This document shows positions 51,515 through 60,911 of a stretch of DNA of 64,000 nt, in pieces. A model generated the notes under the pieces. That model was given only the letters and a program-made list of their open reading frames with translations. It was not told the DNA's origin and ran no database searches. Each line of letters starts with the position of its first letter. Within the stretch, counting starts at the first letter, position 1. The stretch spans positions 806,001 through 870,000 of the forward strand of contig NZ_JAFBCJ010000001.1 in NCBI RefSeq assembly GCF_016907675.1, in the 5' to 3' direction. The translations under genes were made by a program, and so were the position numbers. The DNA comes from Geodermatophilus bullaregiensis. GTDB taxonomy: Bacteria; Actinomycetota; Actinomycetes; Mycobacteriales; Geodermatophilaceae.

Positions 51515-53662
51515 TCAGGAGCTCGTGAGGACGACGAGTCGCTGCGTCGCCCGGGTCATCGCGACGTAGCGGTCGACCGCTCCCTCGGTGCCGGTGCCGA
51601 ACGACTCCGGGTCGACGAGGACGACCAGGTCGAACTCGAGCCCCTTTGACAGCTCCGGCGTCAGCGACCGGACGCGGGACGTCGCCTCGAACGTGGGGTC
51701 CCCGATGACGCACGCGACCCCCTCGGCGTGCTCGGCGAGCCAGCTGTCGAGGACCGGGCGCAGCTCCGGGACGGACCCGTGGGTGACGGGGACCCCGCTG
51801 CTGCGGATGGAGGTCGGCACGTTGGCGTCCGGCAGCACGGCCCGGATGACCGGCTCGGCCTCCGCCATGACCTCCTCCGGCGTCCGGTAGTTGATGCCCA
51901 GTGAGGCCAGGCGGACCCGGTCGAACCCGACCCGCCCGAGCCGCTCCTGCCACGACTCGGGAAACCCCCTCCGGGCCTGGGCCCGGTCCCCGACGACGGT
52001 GAAGCTCCCCGACGGGCAGCGCAGCAGCAGCACCTGCCACTCCGCGTCGGTCAGCTCCTGGGCCTCGTCCACGACGACGTGCGCGAACGGGCCGGCCAGC
52101 GGGTCCCGGTCCGCGGTGGGCAGCGCGCTCTCGTCGACCAGGGCGTCGCGGAGGTCCTGGTGGCGCAGGCTCGTCATCAGCAGCAGCTCGGAGTCGTCGG
52201 CCGCGATCAGCTCGTCGATGACGCCGGCCATGCGCTCGCGTTCGGCGGCGACGGTGGCGTCGTGCCGCCGCTGCCGTCGGGCCGCCCCGGGGTCGCCGAG
52301 CCGCTGCCGTGCCGCGTCCAGCAGCGGCAGGTCGGACACCGTCCAGGCGCGCGCGTCCCGCCGCTGGAGCCTCCGGACGTCGTCCGCGCCCAGCCATGGA
52401 GCGCACCTCCGCAGGTAGGCGGGGACCGACCAGAGGTCCGCGACGACGTCGGGCGCCTCCAGCAGCGGCCACGCGGCGGTGAAGGTGGCGCGCAGCCGCC
52501 GGTCCTGCTGCAGCGCCCTGCGGACCAGGTCGGGGTCGACGTCGTCGTCGTGCGCGTCCACCAGGATCGTGAGCAGCGCCTCCCAGACCTGCTCGCGGGC
52601 CTCGTTGTGCGGGGTGCCGGGGTCGCGCGCCTCGAACGCCTCGGCCCAGTCGTCGGCGCCCAGCCAGACGTCGGTCCAGGGGGTCTCGACCGCCATCCCC
52701 TCGGTCGGCGGCTCCTCGTAGAACCGGACCGCCGCCTCGACGGCCTCCACCACGCGCGCGGAGGACTTCAAGCGGGCCACCTCCGGATCGGGCTCGATCC
52801 CCGCCGTCGCCCCCTCGGGCACGAGGTCGCGCAGGGTGCAGGTCTGCACGCCCTCCTCCCCGAGGCTGGGGAGGACGTCGGAGACGTAGGCCAGGTAGGG
52901 CCGGCTCGGACCGACGAACAGCACCCCGCCCCGGCGGTGACCGAGCCGGGGGTCGGAGTAGAGGAGGTAGGCGGTGCGGTGCAGGGCGACGACGGTCTTC
53001 CCGGTACCCGGGCCGCCGTCGACGACGAGGGCGCCGCTGGACCCGGCGCGGATGACGGCGTCCTGGTCGGCCTGGATGGTGCCGAGCACGTCGCGCATCC
53101 GGGCCGACCGGTCGCTGCCCAGGCTGGCGATGAAGGCGGACTGGTCGTCGAGCGCGGCGTGCCCCTCGAACCCGTCGGGGGTGAACACCTCGTCCCAGTA
53201 GTCGGTGATCCGGCCGCGGGTCCAGCGGTACCGGCGGCGGCTCGCCAGCCCCATCGGGTCGGCGTGGGTCGCGCCGAAGAACGGCTCGGCCGCGGGAGAG
53301 CGCCAGTCGACGAGCAGCCGGCGACCGGCACCGTCGGTGAGCCCGAGCCGTCCGACGTACACGGGCTCGGACCCGTCCGCGCCGACGACCCGTCCCAGGC
53401 ACAGGTCCAGGCCGAAGCGGCGCAGCGTGCACAGCCGGGCGGTCAGCCGGTGGATCTCCAGGTCCCGGTCCAGGGCGGCCTGCCCCTCGCCACCGGGCGC
53501 CCTGCGCTCGGCCTCCAGCCGGTCGGACAGCTCGGCGATCGACTGCTCGAGGCTCTCGGCGATGGCCGCGAAGTGCTGCTCGTCGTCGGTGATCAGGATC
53601 GGGTCGGCCTTGGCGGCCAGGTGGTCGGGGAGGTCGAACGCGCTGGTGGTCAGTGGTCTCAC
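51515..53662 (-). CDS. helR: RNA polymerase recycling motor ATPase HelR (HelD-like helicase)
   Basis: 715 residues of the UvrD/HelD superfamily 1. Walker A DGGPGTGKTVVALHRTAYLL is near residue 219, Walker B is in VVVDEAQELTDAEWQ, and VAMTRATQRLVVLTS closes the chain. The N-terminal coiled coil (EQSIAELSDRLEAERRA) is the arm that enters the RNA polymerase channel. HelR displaces rifamycin from RNA polymerase and gives resistance in Streptomyces. The start GTG with GGGAG eight bases upstream is preferred over longer frames. A rifamycin-associated element lies 159 bases upstream, which supports HelR over generic HelD. Confidence 0.88.
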   Translation of the reverse strand: MRPLTTSAFDLPDHLAAKADPILITDDEQHFAAIAESLEQSIAELSDRLEAERRAPGGEGQAALDRDLEIHRLTARLCTLRRFGLDLCLGRVVGADGSEPVYVGRLGLTDGAGRRLLVDWRSPAAEPFFGATHADPMGLASRRRYRWTRGRITDYWDEVFTPDGFEGHAALDDQSAFIASLGSDRSARMRDVLGTIQADQDAVIRAGSSGALVVDGGPGTGKTVVALHRTAYLLYSDPRLGHRRGGVLFVGPSRPYLAYVSDVLPSLGEEGVQTCTLRDLVPEGATAGIEPDPEVARLKSSARVVEAVEAAVRFYEEPPTEGMAVETPWTDVWLGADDWAEAFEARDPGTPHNEAREQVWEALLTILVDAHDDDVDPDLVRRALQQDRRLRATFTAAWPLLEAPDVVADLWSVPAYLRRCAPWLGADDVRRLQRRDARAWTVSDLPLLDAARQRLGDPGAARRQRRHDATVAAERERMAGVIDELIAADDSELLLMTSLRHQDLRDALVDESALPTADRDPLAGPFAHVVVDEAQELTDAEWQVLLLRCPSGSFTVVGDRAQARRGFPESWQERLGRVGFDRVRLASLGINYRTPEEVMAEAEPVIRAVLPDANVPTSIRSSGVPVTHGSVPELRPVLDSWLAEHAEGVACVIGDPTFEATSRVRSLTPELSKGLEFDLVVLVDPESFGTGTEGAVDRYVAMTRATQRLVVLTSS

Positions 53663-53820
53663 GTCATCAGCTCCCGTGCGATGTCCGTGTCGCCGGACTG
53701 CCGTTCCGGCGCTCACGAGCGGGGCCGGATCCTGCTCTCGCGGATCGGGGCGAGCCGTTCGCGTGCGCAGCTCCCGTCCCCGCAGGTCCTGGCCTCGGGC
53801 GGCGATCCTGCGGCACGACC

Positions 53821-53840
53821 GGGGTCTTGCCGCAAGCCCC
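53821..53840 (-). promoter_or_regulatory. Rifamycin-associated element (RAE) upstream of helR
   Basis: Read on the minus strand the site is GGGGCTTGCGGCAAGACCCC. From memory, the published RAE is the 19-20 bp inverted repeat GGGGCTTGCGGCAAGGCCCC, so 19 of 20 positions agree and the orientation is that of helR. On the plus strand the same bases include a TTGCCG -35 (53827-53832) and, 17 bases on, TATAGG (53850-53855). The rest of the 340-bp gap shows no gene. Confidence 0.72.
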
Positions 53841-54002
53841 GGGGTGCGCTATAGGGTGGAGGTGGAAGGGCGGGATCGCCCTCCTCTCCTCCTCGCCACC
53901 CGCAGTCGACGGACGACGTCCGTGCGGGACGTGCGCACCGGCACCGACCGCGACGGGTTGCCCGGCGGGGGCCCCAGCGCGCGGGCCACCGGGGCCCCGG
54001 AC

Positions 54003-54835
54003 TCAGACGGGCCGCACCGCCAGCGCGTGCTCCACGGCGGCCGCGGAGGCGTTCGACAGGGGCATCCGCACGTCGAGGGTGGGGATGCGGCCCTCCGCGT
54101 GCAGCAGCGCCTCGGCGTGCGCACGCCCGGCCGCGACCTCCCCGGCCAGGCCGTGCTCGATCATGGTCACGAAGCGCTGCGTACACAGGTTGGCCGAGGC
54201 GGCGATGGCGCCGGGAGCGCCCATGAGGGTCAGGGGGAACAGGTAGGGGTCGTCGCCGCCGAGCAGGGCGAACCCCTCAGGTGCCCGGGTCAGGACGGTG
54301 AGTATGTCGGCGTCGATGCCGTCGACGGCCTGCTTGACCCCGGCGACGTTGTCGGTGGCGGCCAGGTCCAGCAGGGACGCGGCACTCAGTCCCCGCCCGG
54401 TGCGGTAGGGGACGTTGTACGTGACCAGCGCGACCGGGGAGCGGGCGGCGACGTGCTGGAGTGCGCCACGACCGCCGCCTCGGAGGGGCGGACGTAGTAG
54501 GGGACGACGGCCAGCGAGGCGGTCACGCCGGGCACGCCGGCGAGGGCCTCGTGGCGGGCGAGGGTGGTGCGGGTGTCGTTGGTGCCCGCGCCGACGAGGA
54601 GGCCGGCCCCGCGATCGGTGCACACGCGGCTGCAGGCGGCCACGACGGCGTCGCGCTCGGCGTCGTCCAGCGAGGTGGGTTCGCCGGTGGTCGCGAGGGT
54701 GACCACCCCGGCGGTGCCGGCGGACAGCACCTCGTCGGCCAGGCGCTCCAGGGCGTCGAGGTCGACGTCGCCGCGTTCGTCGAACGGCGTCACCAGGGGC
54801 ACGTGGACACCACGGAGCTGCAGTTCCGGCACCAC
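54003..54835 (-). pseudogene. Dihydrodipicolinate synthase family gene (dapA-like) with a frameshift
   Basis: The N-terminal part in one frame reads RGVHVPLVTPFDERGDVDL, TLATTGEPTSLDD and YYVRPSEAAVVAH. The C-terminal part in the next frame reads VALVTYNVPYRTGRGLS (catalytic Tyr), NVAGVKQAVDG (Schiff-base Lys) and LGGDDPYLFPLTLMG. The switch is at 54458-54470 and needs one inserted base. Joined, the product would be about 278 residues, slightly short of the usual 290. It is either an inactivated gene or an assembly error. Other family members include N-acetylneuraminate lyase and aldolases. Confidence 0.8.
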
Positions 54836-54927
54836 CGGGCAACCCCAACGAGCCTCTCGAGGGTGGCGCGCCGTCGACCGGCTGTGTCGGCGTCCGGTTG
54901 TCGACGCGCCCACGCTGCACACCTATT

Positions 54928-54955
54928 GAGAATCGATAGCTGATGACCGATCCTC
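54928..54955 (-). promoter_or_regulatory. AT-rich operator/promoter candidate of the dapA-like gene
   Basis: Arms gagaatcg (54928-54935) and cgatcctc (54948-54955) match in seven of eight positions around a 12-bp spacer. The block is noticeably AT-richer than its surroundings and lies about 95 bases before the dapA-like start. A regulator such as a GntR protein could bind here. Confidence 0.35.
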
Positions 54956-55010
54956 GATGCACCATGCCGGCGGGAGAGCCGGCGGCCCGAACCCTCTCGC
55001 AGGAGACCAC

Positions 55011-55178
55011 GTGAAGTCGTTCCTCGCCGTCGCCGCCCTCCTCGCCGTCCTCGCCGTCGGCGTCGCCGCCGTGGTGCTGGGGGAGGCCGACGACTCCCCC
55101 GGGCTCCAGGGCCTGGGGGTCCTGCTGGTCATCGGCGCGGTCGTGCTCGGCGTGCGGACCGTCCGGCGCGCCAGGTAG
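55011..55178 (+). CDS. Small two-helix membrane protein
   Basis: 55 residues with two hydrophobic segments (FLAVAALLAVLAVGVAAVVLG and LQGLGVLLVIGAVVLGVRTV). AGGAG lies five bases before the GTG. No family recognised. The upstream 18 bases form a small hairpin (ccggcgggagagccgg near 54966). Confidence 0.5.
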   Translation: MKSFLAVAALLAVLAVGVAAVVLGEADDSPGLQGLGVLLVIGAVVLGVRTVRRAR

Positions 55179-55230
55179 CAGTGGCGACAGGAGCGTCACG
55201 GGAGCCGCCGCCGGCCCGGGGAGGACCGAC

Positions 55231-55263
55231 GAGTCGGCCGGTGCGCCGGGCACCCCCCGACTC
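55231..55263. terminator. Bidirectional terminator
   Basis: The outer stem gagtcgg/ccgactc and inner ggtgc/gcacc enclose a 5-nt loop between the small membrane protein and the convergent chemoreceptor gene. Confidence 0.6.
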
Positions 55264-55265
55264 CG

Positions 55266-57221
55266 CTAGACCCGGAACTGCGACACCAGCCGGGACAGCT
55301 CGGCGGTCACCTCGGCCACCCCGTCGGCGGCCGACCGCGCCTGCAGGGCGTCCTGCTCGGTCTCGGTGCTCACCGTCGACACGGTGACGACGGCGTCGGC
55401 GATCGACCCGGTGCCCTGGGCCGCCTCCGTGACCCCGCGCGACATCTCGCTGGTCGTCGCGGTCTGCTCCTCGACGGCGCTGGCGATGGTCGTCTGGTAG
55501 TCGCTGATCCGGGAGACGACCTCGTCGATGCGGGCGATCGCGGCCACGGCGCTGTCGGTGTCGCCCTGGATCGCCTGGATCCGGCGGGTGATGTCCTCGG
55601 TGGCCTTCGCCGTCTCCTGGGCCAGGTCCTTCACCTCGGTGGCCACGACGGCGAAGCCCTTGCCCGCCTCGCCGGCGCGGGCGGCCTCGATGGTCGCGTT
55701 GAGGGCCAGCAGGTTGGTCTGCTCGGCGATGCCCGTGATCACCCGCACCACCTCGCCGATGGCCCGGGACGAGTCGCCGAGCTTGGCCACGGTCTGCTTG
55801 GTCGTCTGGGCGACGCCCACCGCCTCGCCGGCGATCCGGGCCGCCTCGGAGGCGTTCGAGGCGATCTCGCGGATGCTCACGCCCATCTCCTCGGCCCCGG
55901 CCGCGACGGTCTGCACGTTGCGCGAGACCTGCTCGGCGACGGCCGACACCTGCTGCGCCTGCGCGCTGGTCTGCTCGACCGACCCCGCGAGCCGGCCGGA
56001 GACGCCGGACATGCCGGCCGAGAGCTCGACCAGCGACCCCGATGCCCGGCCGATGCCGGTCACCGTCTCGGCCACCTTGGCGACGAAGCGGTTGAACGCG
56101 GCGCCGAGCCGGCCGATCTCGTCGGTGCGGGCCTCGTCCACCCGGGCGGTGAGGTCGCCGTCGCCGTCGGCGATCTCCTCCATCCGCGAGCGCAGCGCGT
56201 CCAGCGGCGCGACGACTCGGCGCGCGACGAGGAAGGTGGCGCCGGCGACCAGCAGCAGGGTGACCAGCGCGCCGACGAGGATCGTCGTCCGGAGGCCGTG
56301 GGCGTCAGCGAGGATCGCGCTCTCCGGGATCTCGACGAGCAGCGCCCAGTGCTGCCCGGCACCCACCTCGATCGGCGCGGCCACGTAGACGGTGCTGCCC
56401 TGGTCGCCGTCGAGGGTGCGCTGCACGGTCTCGCCGCTCTCCACGGCGGCCGCGGCGATCTCCGCCGCCGACCCCGCTGCGGCGGAACCGGCCTCGTCAC
56501 CCGGCCGGCCGCTGCCGACCACGAGGCCCTGCGACGACACGAGCATCGCGCGGCCGACGTCGTACGGGCGGATGGCGCCCACCTGCTCCTGGATGGTGGC
56601 CAGCGGCACGTCGACGCCGGCGACGCCGATCGCCCGGCCGCCGACGGTGACGGGGGTGGACAGCGAGGTGATGAGGACCTGCTCGCCGGCCACCTCGTAG
56701 AGGTAGGGCTCGATCGCCACCGAACGGCCGGTGTCCCGGGGGAGCAGGTAGTAGTCGCCCGCGCCCGGGGTCTCGTAGTCGACGAGGGCGGTCACCGCGA
56801 TGGCGTCGCCGTCGCGGTACCAGTAGGGGACGTAGCGGCCGCTCGCGTCGGTGCCGGCCGTACCGGCGAAGGCCCGGTCGGACGCGTCGAACGCCTGCGG
56901 TTCGAACGCCGCCCAGACCCCGACCAACGCGGGGTCGGCGGCGAGCAGTCGCGCCTGCAGGGCGTCGGCGTAGGCACGGTCGCCCCGCCGGCCCTCGGTC
57001 TGGGCGGCCAGCGCCTGCGCCAGGGACTCGGCGGTGCCGCGTCGCCGACCGAGGTCGGCTTCGATCTGGCGTGCCTGGTCGACCGCCACCGCCGTCGCGT
57101 TGCGCAGACCGTCCTCCTGCGCCTGGCCGGTGGCCAGGACGGCGATCACGGCCACCAGCCCCGCGAGGGCGACGGTGAGGACGGTGACGATGCTGACCAC
57201 CAGGCGGGTCTTGACGCTCAC
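55266..57221 (-). CDS. Methyl-accepting chemotaxis protein with dCache sensor
   Basis: 651 residues. A first membrane helix (residues 5-28), a periplasmic-side dCache domain (about 35-275, with [10 protein letters not shown] and [12 protein letters not shown]), a second helix ([19 protein letters not shown]), a HAMP domain (about 305-360) and a full MCP signalling domain with [20 protein letters not shown] are present in order. dCache domains often bind amino acids or other small metabolites. The GTG has TTGGAG six bases upstream and a sigma-28-like promoter in front. Confidence 0.93.
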   Translation of the reverse strand: MSVKTRLVVSIVTVLTVALAGLVAVIAVLATGQAQEDGLRNATAVAVDQARQIEADLGRRRGTAESLAQALAAQTEGRRGDRAYADALQARLLAADPALVGVWAAFEPQAFDASDRAFAGTAGTDASGRYVPYWYRDGDAIAVTALVDYETPGAGDYYLLPRDTGRSVAIEPYLYEVAGEQVLITSLSTPVTVGGRAIGVAGVDVPLATIQEQVGAIRPYDVGRAMLVSSQGLVVGSGRPGDEAGSAAAGSAAEIAAAAVESGETVQRTLDGDQGSTVYVAAPIEVGAGQHWALLVEIPESAILADAHGLRTTILVGALVTLLLVAGATFLVARRVVAPLDALRSRMEEIADGDGDLTARVDEARTDEIGRLGAAFNRFVAKVAETVTGIGRASGSLVELSAGMSGVSGRLAGSVEQTSAQAQQVSAVAEQVSRNVQTVAAGAEEMGVSIREIASNASEAARIAGEAVGVAQTTKQTVAKLGDSSRAIGEVVRVITGIAEQTNLLALNATIEAARAGEAGKGFAVVATEVKDLAQETAKATEDITRRIQAIQGDTDSAVAAIARIDEVVSRISDYQTTIASAVEEQTATTSEMSRGVTEAAQGTGSIADAVVTVSTVSTETEQDALQARSAADGVAEVTAELSRLVSQFRV

Positions 57222-57265
57222 AGGACGCTCCAAGCGGACAGGCGACGACGGAAGCTGTGCACCGT

Positions 57266-57292
57266 CTATCGGCCGCTCGGCTGTGAGGTTGA
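57266..57292 (-). promoter_or_regulatory. Sigma-28 (FliA/WhiG-type) promoter of the chemoreceptor
   Basis: On the minus strand TCAA (57292-57289) is followed by exactly 15 bases and GCCGATAG (57273-57266). This closely matches the TAAA-N15-GCCGATAA flagellar-sigma consensus. The start codon is 44 bases downstream. Confidence 0.65.
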
Positions 57293-57362
57293 TCGCAGCG
57301 GACACGGAACCGCCGACCCGCTTCCCGATCACCGGCGGGGCGCGAGTCGTGCGCTGACGAGG

Positions 57363-58067
57363 TCAGCCGTACCTGAGGCAGAACTCGTTGCCGTCGGGGT
57401 CGGCCAGCTCGACGGCGCCGTCCCCGGTGCCGCCGAGCCGGGTCGCCCCCATCGCGACGAGTCGGTCGATCTCGGCCGCCGGGTCGCCGTCGGTCAGGGC
57501 GAGGTCGAAGCGCTGCCGGTTCCTCCGGTGCCTCGGCGCCACGGGCGGGCCACCCCAGGCGACCTTGGTGCCACCGTGCGGGGACTGGACCGCGGTCTCC
57601 TGGTCCTCGTCCCACACCAGGGGCCAGCCCAGCGCCTCGGCCCAGAACAGCCCGACCTGCCGGGTGCCCTCGCAGGCGAGCTCCCCGAGGAACCCACAGC
57701 CGGCCAGGAACGAGTTGCCGGGCTCGATCACGCAGAACTCGTTGCCCTCGGGATCGGCCAGCACGACGTGTCCCTCTTCGGGGAGCTGGCCGACGTCGAG
57801 GTGGCGGGCGCCGAGCTCGAGCGCCGCCGCGACCGTGTCCTGCTGATCGGCGGGGCTGGTGCTGGTCAGGTGGAGGTGCACCCGGTTCGTACCGACCTTC
57901 TCCGCTCCGCTCGGGACGAACCGCAGGCCGACCTGGGTGTCGGACCCGGGCAGCAGCGCACCGCGGAGGTCGTCGACGACCACCCGTCCCAGCACGTCGC
58001 CCCAGAAGCCGGCCAGACGAGCCGGGTCGTGCGCGTCGGAGGTCAGAGCCAGCAGGTGGGCGGGCAC
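57363..58067 (-). CDS. VOC (glyoxalase-type) family protein, two domains
   Basis: 234 residues formed by two vicinal-oxygen-chelate modules (about 1-115 and 120-234). Each ends in a D-P-E/D-G-N-E-F-C motif (ADPEGNEFCVIEPG and ADPDGNEFCLRYG). The function may be dioxygenase, lyase or drug binding; the metal residues are not clearly conserved. The GTG start sits before AHLLALTSDA. Confidence 0.8.
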   Translation of the reverse strand: MPAHLLALTSDAHDPARLAGFWGDVLGRVVVDDLRGALLPGSDTQVGLRFVPSGAEKVGTNRVHLHLTSTSPADQQDTVAAALELGARHLDVGQLPEEGHVVLADPEGNEFCVIEPGNSFLAGCGFLGELACEGTRQVGLFWAEALGWPLVWDEDQETAVQSPHGGTKVAWGGPPVAPRHRRNRQRFDLALTDGDPAAEIDRLVAMGATRLGGTGDGAVELADPDGNEFCLRYG

Positions 58068-58372
58068 CCCCGCACGCTAGACGCGGTCGGAGCGGTCCCG
58101 CACGCGCTCTCAGCAGCAGGGCCGAATCGCAGGGGACCGGTGGTCGGTGGTGGCGGATCCTCGACCGGAGTCGGAACGGCTGGTCGCTCTCCTCGGACTC
58201 GGCGAGCCCAGTGCGCGGTACCTGTGGCGTCCCTCCCGTCCCGGTGCACCGCGGCACCGCTGACCCGGGGATCTGTCGCGGCGTGGCGACGGTCCCGTCG
58301 GGGCGGATGCGGGGAGGGGTCGTTCCGGACGCGGGCGGCCCGTTCGCCTGCGGGACCGCTCGACGTCGACGC
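58068..58372. other. Gene-free stretch
   Basis: 305 bases with no supported gene. A plus-strand frame of 37 codons from about 58147 ends at 58260 (contains LVALLGLGEPSARYLW) and could be a relic, but no family is recognised. No strong hairpin was seen. Confidence 0.4.
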
Positions 58373-58939
58373 CTAGGGCCGTCGGACGGCGTAGCGCAGC
58401 AGGACGACACCGTTGCCGAACCGCCGGTTCTCCACCAGCTCCAGGTCGGTCGGGTGGTCGGCGGTCTCGAACAGCCGTCGACCGCGGCCGACGACGACCG
58501 GGTTGACGTAGAGCCGGTACTCGTCGACCAGGTCCAGTCGGCGGAAGGTCTCGGCCAGGTCGACCCCGCCGAGCGTCATGTCCCCGCCGGGCTGCTGCTT
58601 CAGGACGCGGATCTCGTCGGGGTCCACCCCTGCCCGCAGCGAGGCGTTGGGGCCGACCTCCCGCAGCGTGCGGGAGAACACGATCTTCGGCACCGCCCGC
58701 CAGATGCCGGCGAACTCGTGCATGGTCGGCGGGTACTCGGGGTTCTGGTCGGCGGTCGGCCAGACAGCCTCCATGAGCTCGTAGGTGACCCGGCCCTCGA
58801 TGAAGGCGCTCATGGTCGCGAGCTGCTCGTTGAAGTGCGCGTGCAGCTCCTCGTCGACGAGGTGCCAGCTCAGATCGTGATCCGGCCCCTCGAAGTAGCC
58901 GTCCAGCGACAGCATCATGTGCACGACGATCTTCCGCAT
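58373..58939 (-). CDS. Dihydrofolate reductase family protein (RibD C-terminal type)
   Basis: 188 residues. The start RKIVVHMMLSLDGYFEGPDHD is the conserved beta-alpha start of this group, and it continues with GRVTYELMEAVWP and VVVGRGRRLFET. These YwjB-like enzymes are related to riboflavin reductases and are rarely true DHFRs. The ATG has a GGAGGA nine bases upstream. Confidence 0.85.
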   Translation of the reverse strand: MRKIVVHMMLSLDGYFEGPDHDLSWHLVDEELHAHFNEQLATMSAFIEGRVTYELMEAVWPTADQNPEYPPTMHEFAGIWRAVPKIVFSRTLREVGPNASLRAGVDPDEIRVLKQQPGGDMTLGGVDLAETFRRLDLVDEYRLYVNPVVVGRGRRLFETADHPTDLELVENRRFGNGVVLLRYAVRRP

Positions 58940-59181
58940 GCGTCCTCCTGGTCACGACTCGGTCCGGGAGCTCGGACCGGCCGACGCGGACGATCTCATC
59001 GGTCCCGCCGGTCCTCTTGGGCACGGCCGGCCGTGGATGAGCCTGGGGGCTCCGCCGGACGACACGGCCCGGCGCAGGGTGACCGCGGCACACCGCGCGG
59101 GTAGCCGGGTACTCGGCGCAGCGCCTCCGCCCGGCGCTCACTCGTCCCGCCTGGGCGGCGGCGGACGTCGAGCCTGACCCG

Positions 59182-59688
59182 TCAGTCGCCGGGCACCCTG
59201 AAGTCCCGCAGCGTCGCCGCGCCCGGCCCGACGGCGGCGAACGATACGGCGAGGTCGAACACCGCCACACCCCCGGCCGGGAACCCGGACTCGACGGCAC
59301 GCCGGGTCATCGGATCGCTCCGGCCGTCGTCGAGGACGCCCGCCAGCGCACCGATCGAGGGGTTGTGCCCGACGACGGCCACCGACAGCACGTGCTCCGG
59401 GGTCTCCCGGATCGCCGCGAGCAGCGCATCGACGGTGTTGTCGCCGATCCGCGCCTCGCCGATCGGCTGCACGCCCGAGGACGACGCGGCGCCGGCCTGC
59501 TCCCAGGTCTGTACCGCGCGGCGGGCAGGGGACACCAGCACCCGGTCAGGCACCAGACCGGCGTGCTCCAGCCAGGCCCCGAGCGCCGCGGCCTGCTGCA
59601 CGCCGTCGGCAGTCAGTGGCCGCTCCCGGTCGACCGGGCCGCCGGCGGCCCTGGCATGGCGGATCAGCAGGAGTCGACGCGGCCGCAC
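59182..59688 (-). CDS. sixA: SixA-type histidine phosphatase
   Basis: 168 residues of the histidine phosphatase superfamily. The phosphohistidine site is LLLIRHARA, with the second arginine/histidine set in SPARRAVQTWE and the conserved VVGHNPSI. SixA removes phosphate from His-containing transfer proteins or acts in carbon control. The GTG at 59688 is chosen because the RHG-like motif follows within seven residues. The start lacks a strong Shine-Dalgarno. Confidence 0.83.
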   Translation of the reverse strand: MRPRRLLLIRHARAAGGPVDRERPLTADGVQQAAALGAWLEHAGLVPDRVLVSPARRAVQTWEQAGAASSSGVQPIGEARIGDNTVDALLAAIRETPEHVLSVAVVGHNPSIGALAGVLDDGRSDPMTRRAVESGFPAGGVAVFDLAVSFAAVGPGAATLRDFRVPGD

Positions 59689-59879
59689 CGGTCGAGTCTG
59701 GCACCATCCGCGCGTCGCTCGGCCGGTGACACGGCGCCCGCGCGTCGGAGCCTCGGCCGCGGGGCGCGGCCGTCCGGCGTCCATCGACACCGCGGTGCCG
59801 GGGATCGACGCGAGCTCCGCTGCCGCCCGTGGGAGCTCGAGACACCTCTCACCCGCGCCACCGGCGCGCTCGCCCCACC

Positions 59880-60050
59880 TTCCACGCCAAGGCCACCACC
59901 GCAACCTTCCGCACCCAGCTGATCGACGTCCCGACGCGGATCGCCTGCTCCGCCCGCCGACTGCGGATGCACCTGCCCCGCGACTGACCCTGGGCACAGG
60001 CATGGACCCAACTGTCCGACGCCATCTGCGGACCACCCGCAGCGGCCTGA
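59880..60050 (+). mobile_element. IS1380-family transposase C-terminal relic
   Basis: One frame reads FHAKATTATFRTQLIDVP, RIACSARRLRMHLPRD, stop, PWAQAWTQLSDAICGPP. That is the typical tail of IS1380 transposases with the usual Trp codon changed to TGA. Only the last 56 codons remain; 5' of 59880 the similarity stops abruptly. No terminal inverted repeat was identified. The rest of the 500-base gap between the sixA-like gene and trkA shows no gene. Confidence 0.75.
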
Positions 60051-60194
60051 CCCCGACCACCGCCCCAGCGGGCCCGACCGCGAACCAGCAGTGGAAGAGC
60101 CGGGACGGACCGGCGGACCACTCATGCCCGAGTCAGATGCACCAAGATCAGGTCAGCGGGTCACCGGCCGACCGAGATCGACGGTGGATCGAGC

Positions 60195-60887
60195 TCAGCG
60201 CAACTCGCTGAACCTCTCGACCGCGCGCGGCAGACCGGACGCGATCACGACGTCCCCGCTCTCCAGGACGGTGTCTCCGGTGGCGTGCGTGAAAGCGCTG
60301 CCCGGTCGTTTCACGCCCACGATCGTCACCCCGTGTCTGCGACGTACGCCGGTCTCCGACAGGGGTTTGCCGAGCAGCATGGCCGGAGGCGCTGTCTTGA
60401 CCATCGCGTAATCGGGCTCGAACTGGATGAAGTCGAGCATGCAGCCCATGACCAGGTGCGCCACTCGGCGGCCCATGTCGTTCTCGGGGTAGACGACGTG
60501 GTCGATGCCGAGCTGGTTGAGGATCCGCCCGTGCGCCTCGCTGATCGCCTTCGCCCAGACATTACCGACGCCCAGTGTCTTGAGCAGCGACGCGGTCAGC
60601 ATGTTGGCCTCGATGTGGGTCCCGATGCCGACGACCGCCCGTGTGAACTCGTGGATGCCGAGCTGCCGCAGCGCGTCCTCTCGTGTGCTGTCAGCACGCA
60701 CGCAGTGCGTGACCTTGGTGCTCATCTCCTGCACGATCCGCTCGCTGGAGTCGATGCCGAGCACCTCGACGTCGGACGCCATGAGTTCGAGCGCCACCGC
60801 GCTGCCGAAGCGACCCAGGCCGATGATCGCGACGCTGTCGCCGCCGCGTGACGCGTTCTGCCTCCCGAGGGAGAAGCGCTCCGGCAT
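60195..60887 (-). CDS. trkA: TrkA/KtrA-type potassium uptake regulatory protein
   Basis: 230 residues with one RCK_N domain (VAIIGLGRFGSAVALELMAS, and the nucleotide-binding DSSE) and one RCK_C domain (about 145-225). It binds NAD(H) or ATP and gates the TrkH/KtrB channel. AGGAGGG lies six bases before the ATG. The gene lies 24 bases after trkH, so they form one operon. Confidence 0.93.
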   Translation of the reverse strand: MPERFSLGRQNASRGGDSVAIIGLGRFGSAVALELMASDVEVLGIDSSERIVQEMSTKVTHCVRADSTREDALRQLGIHEFTRAVVGIGTHIEANMLTASLLKTLGVGNVWAKAISEAHGRILNQLGIDHVVYPENDMGRRVAHLVMGCMLDFIQFEPDYAMVKTAPPAMLLGKPLSETGVRRRHGVTIVGVKRPGSAFTHATGDTVLESGDVVIASGLPRAVERFSELR

Positions 60888-60911
60888 GTGTTCCCTCCTG
60901 GCGAGTGGTAT

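Noticed and set aside
58147..58260. 37-codon plus-strand frame (LVALLGLGEPSARYLW)
   Set aside because: No ribosome-binding site, no family match; could be chance or a relic.
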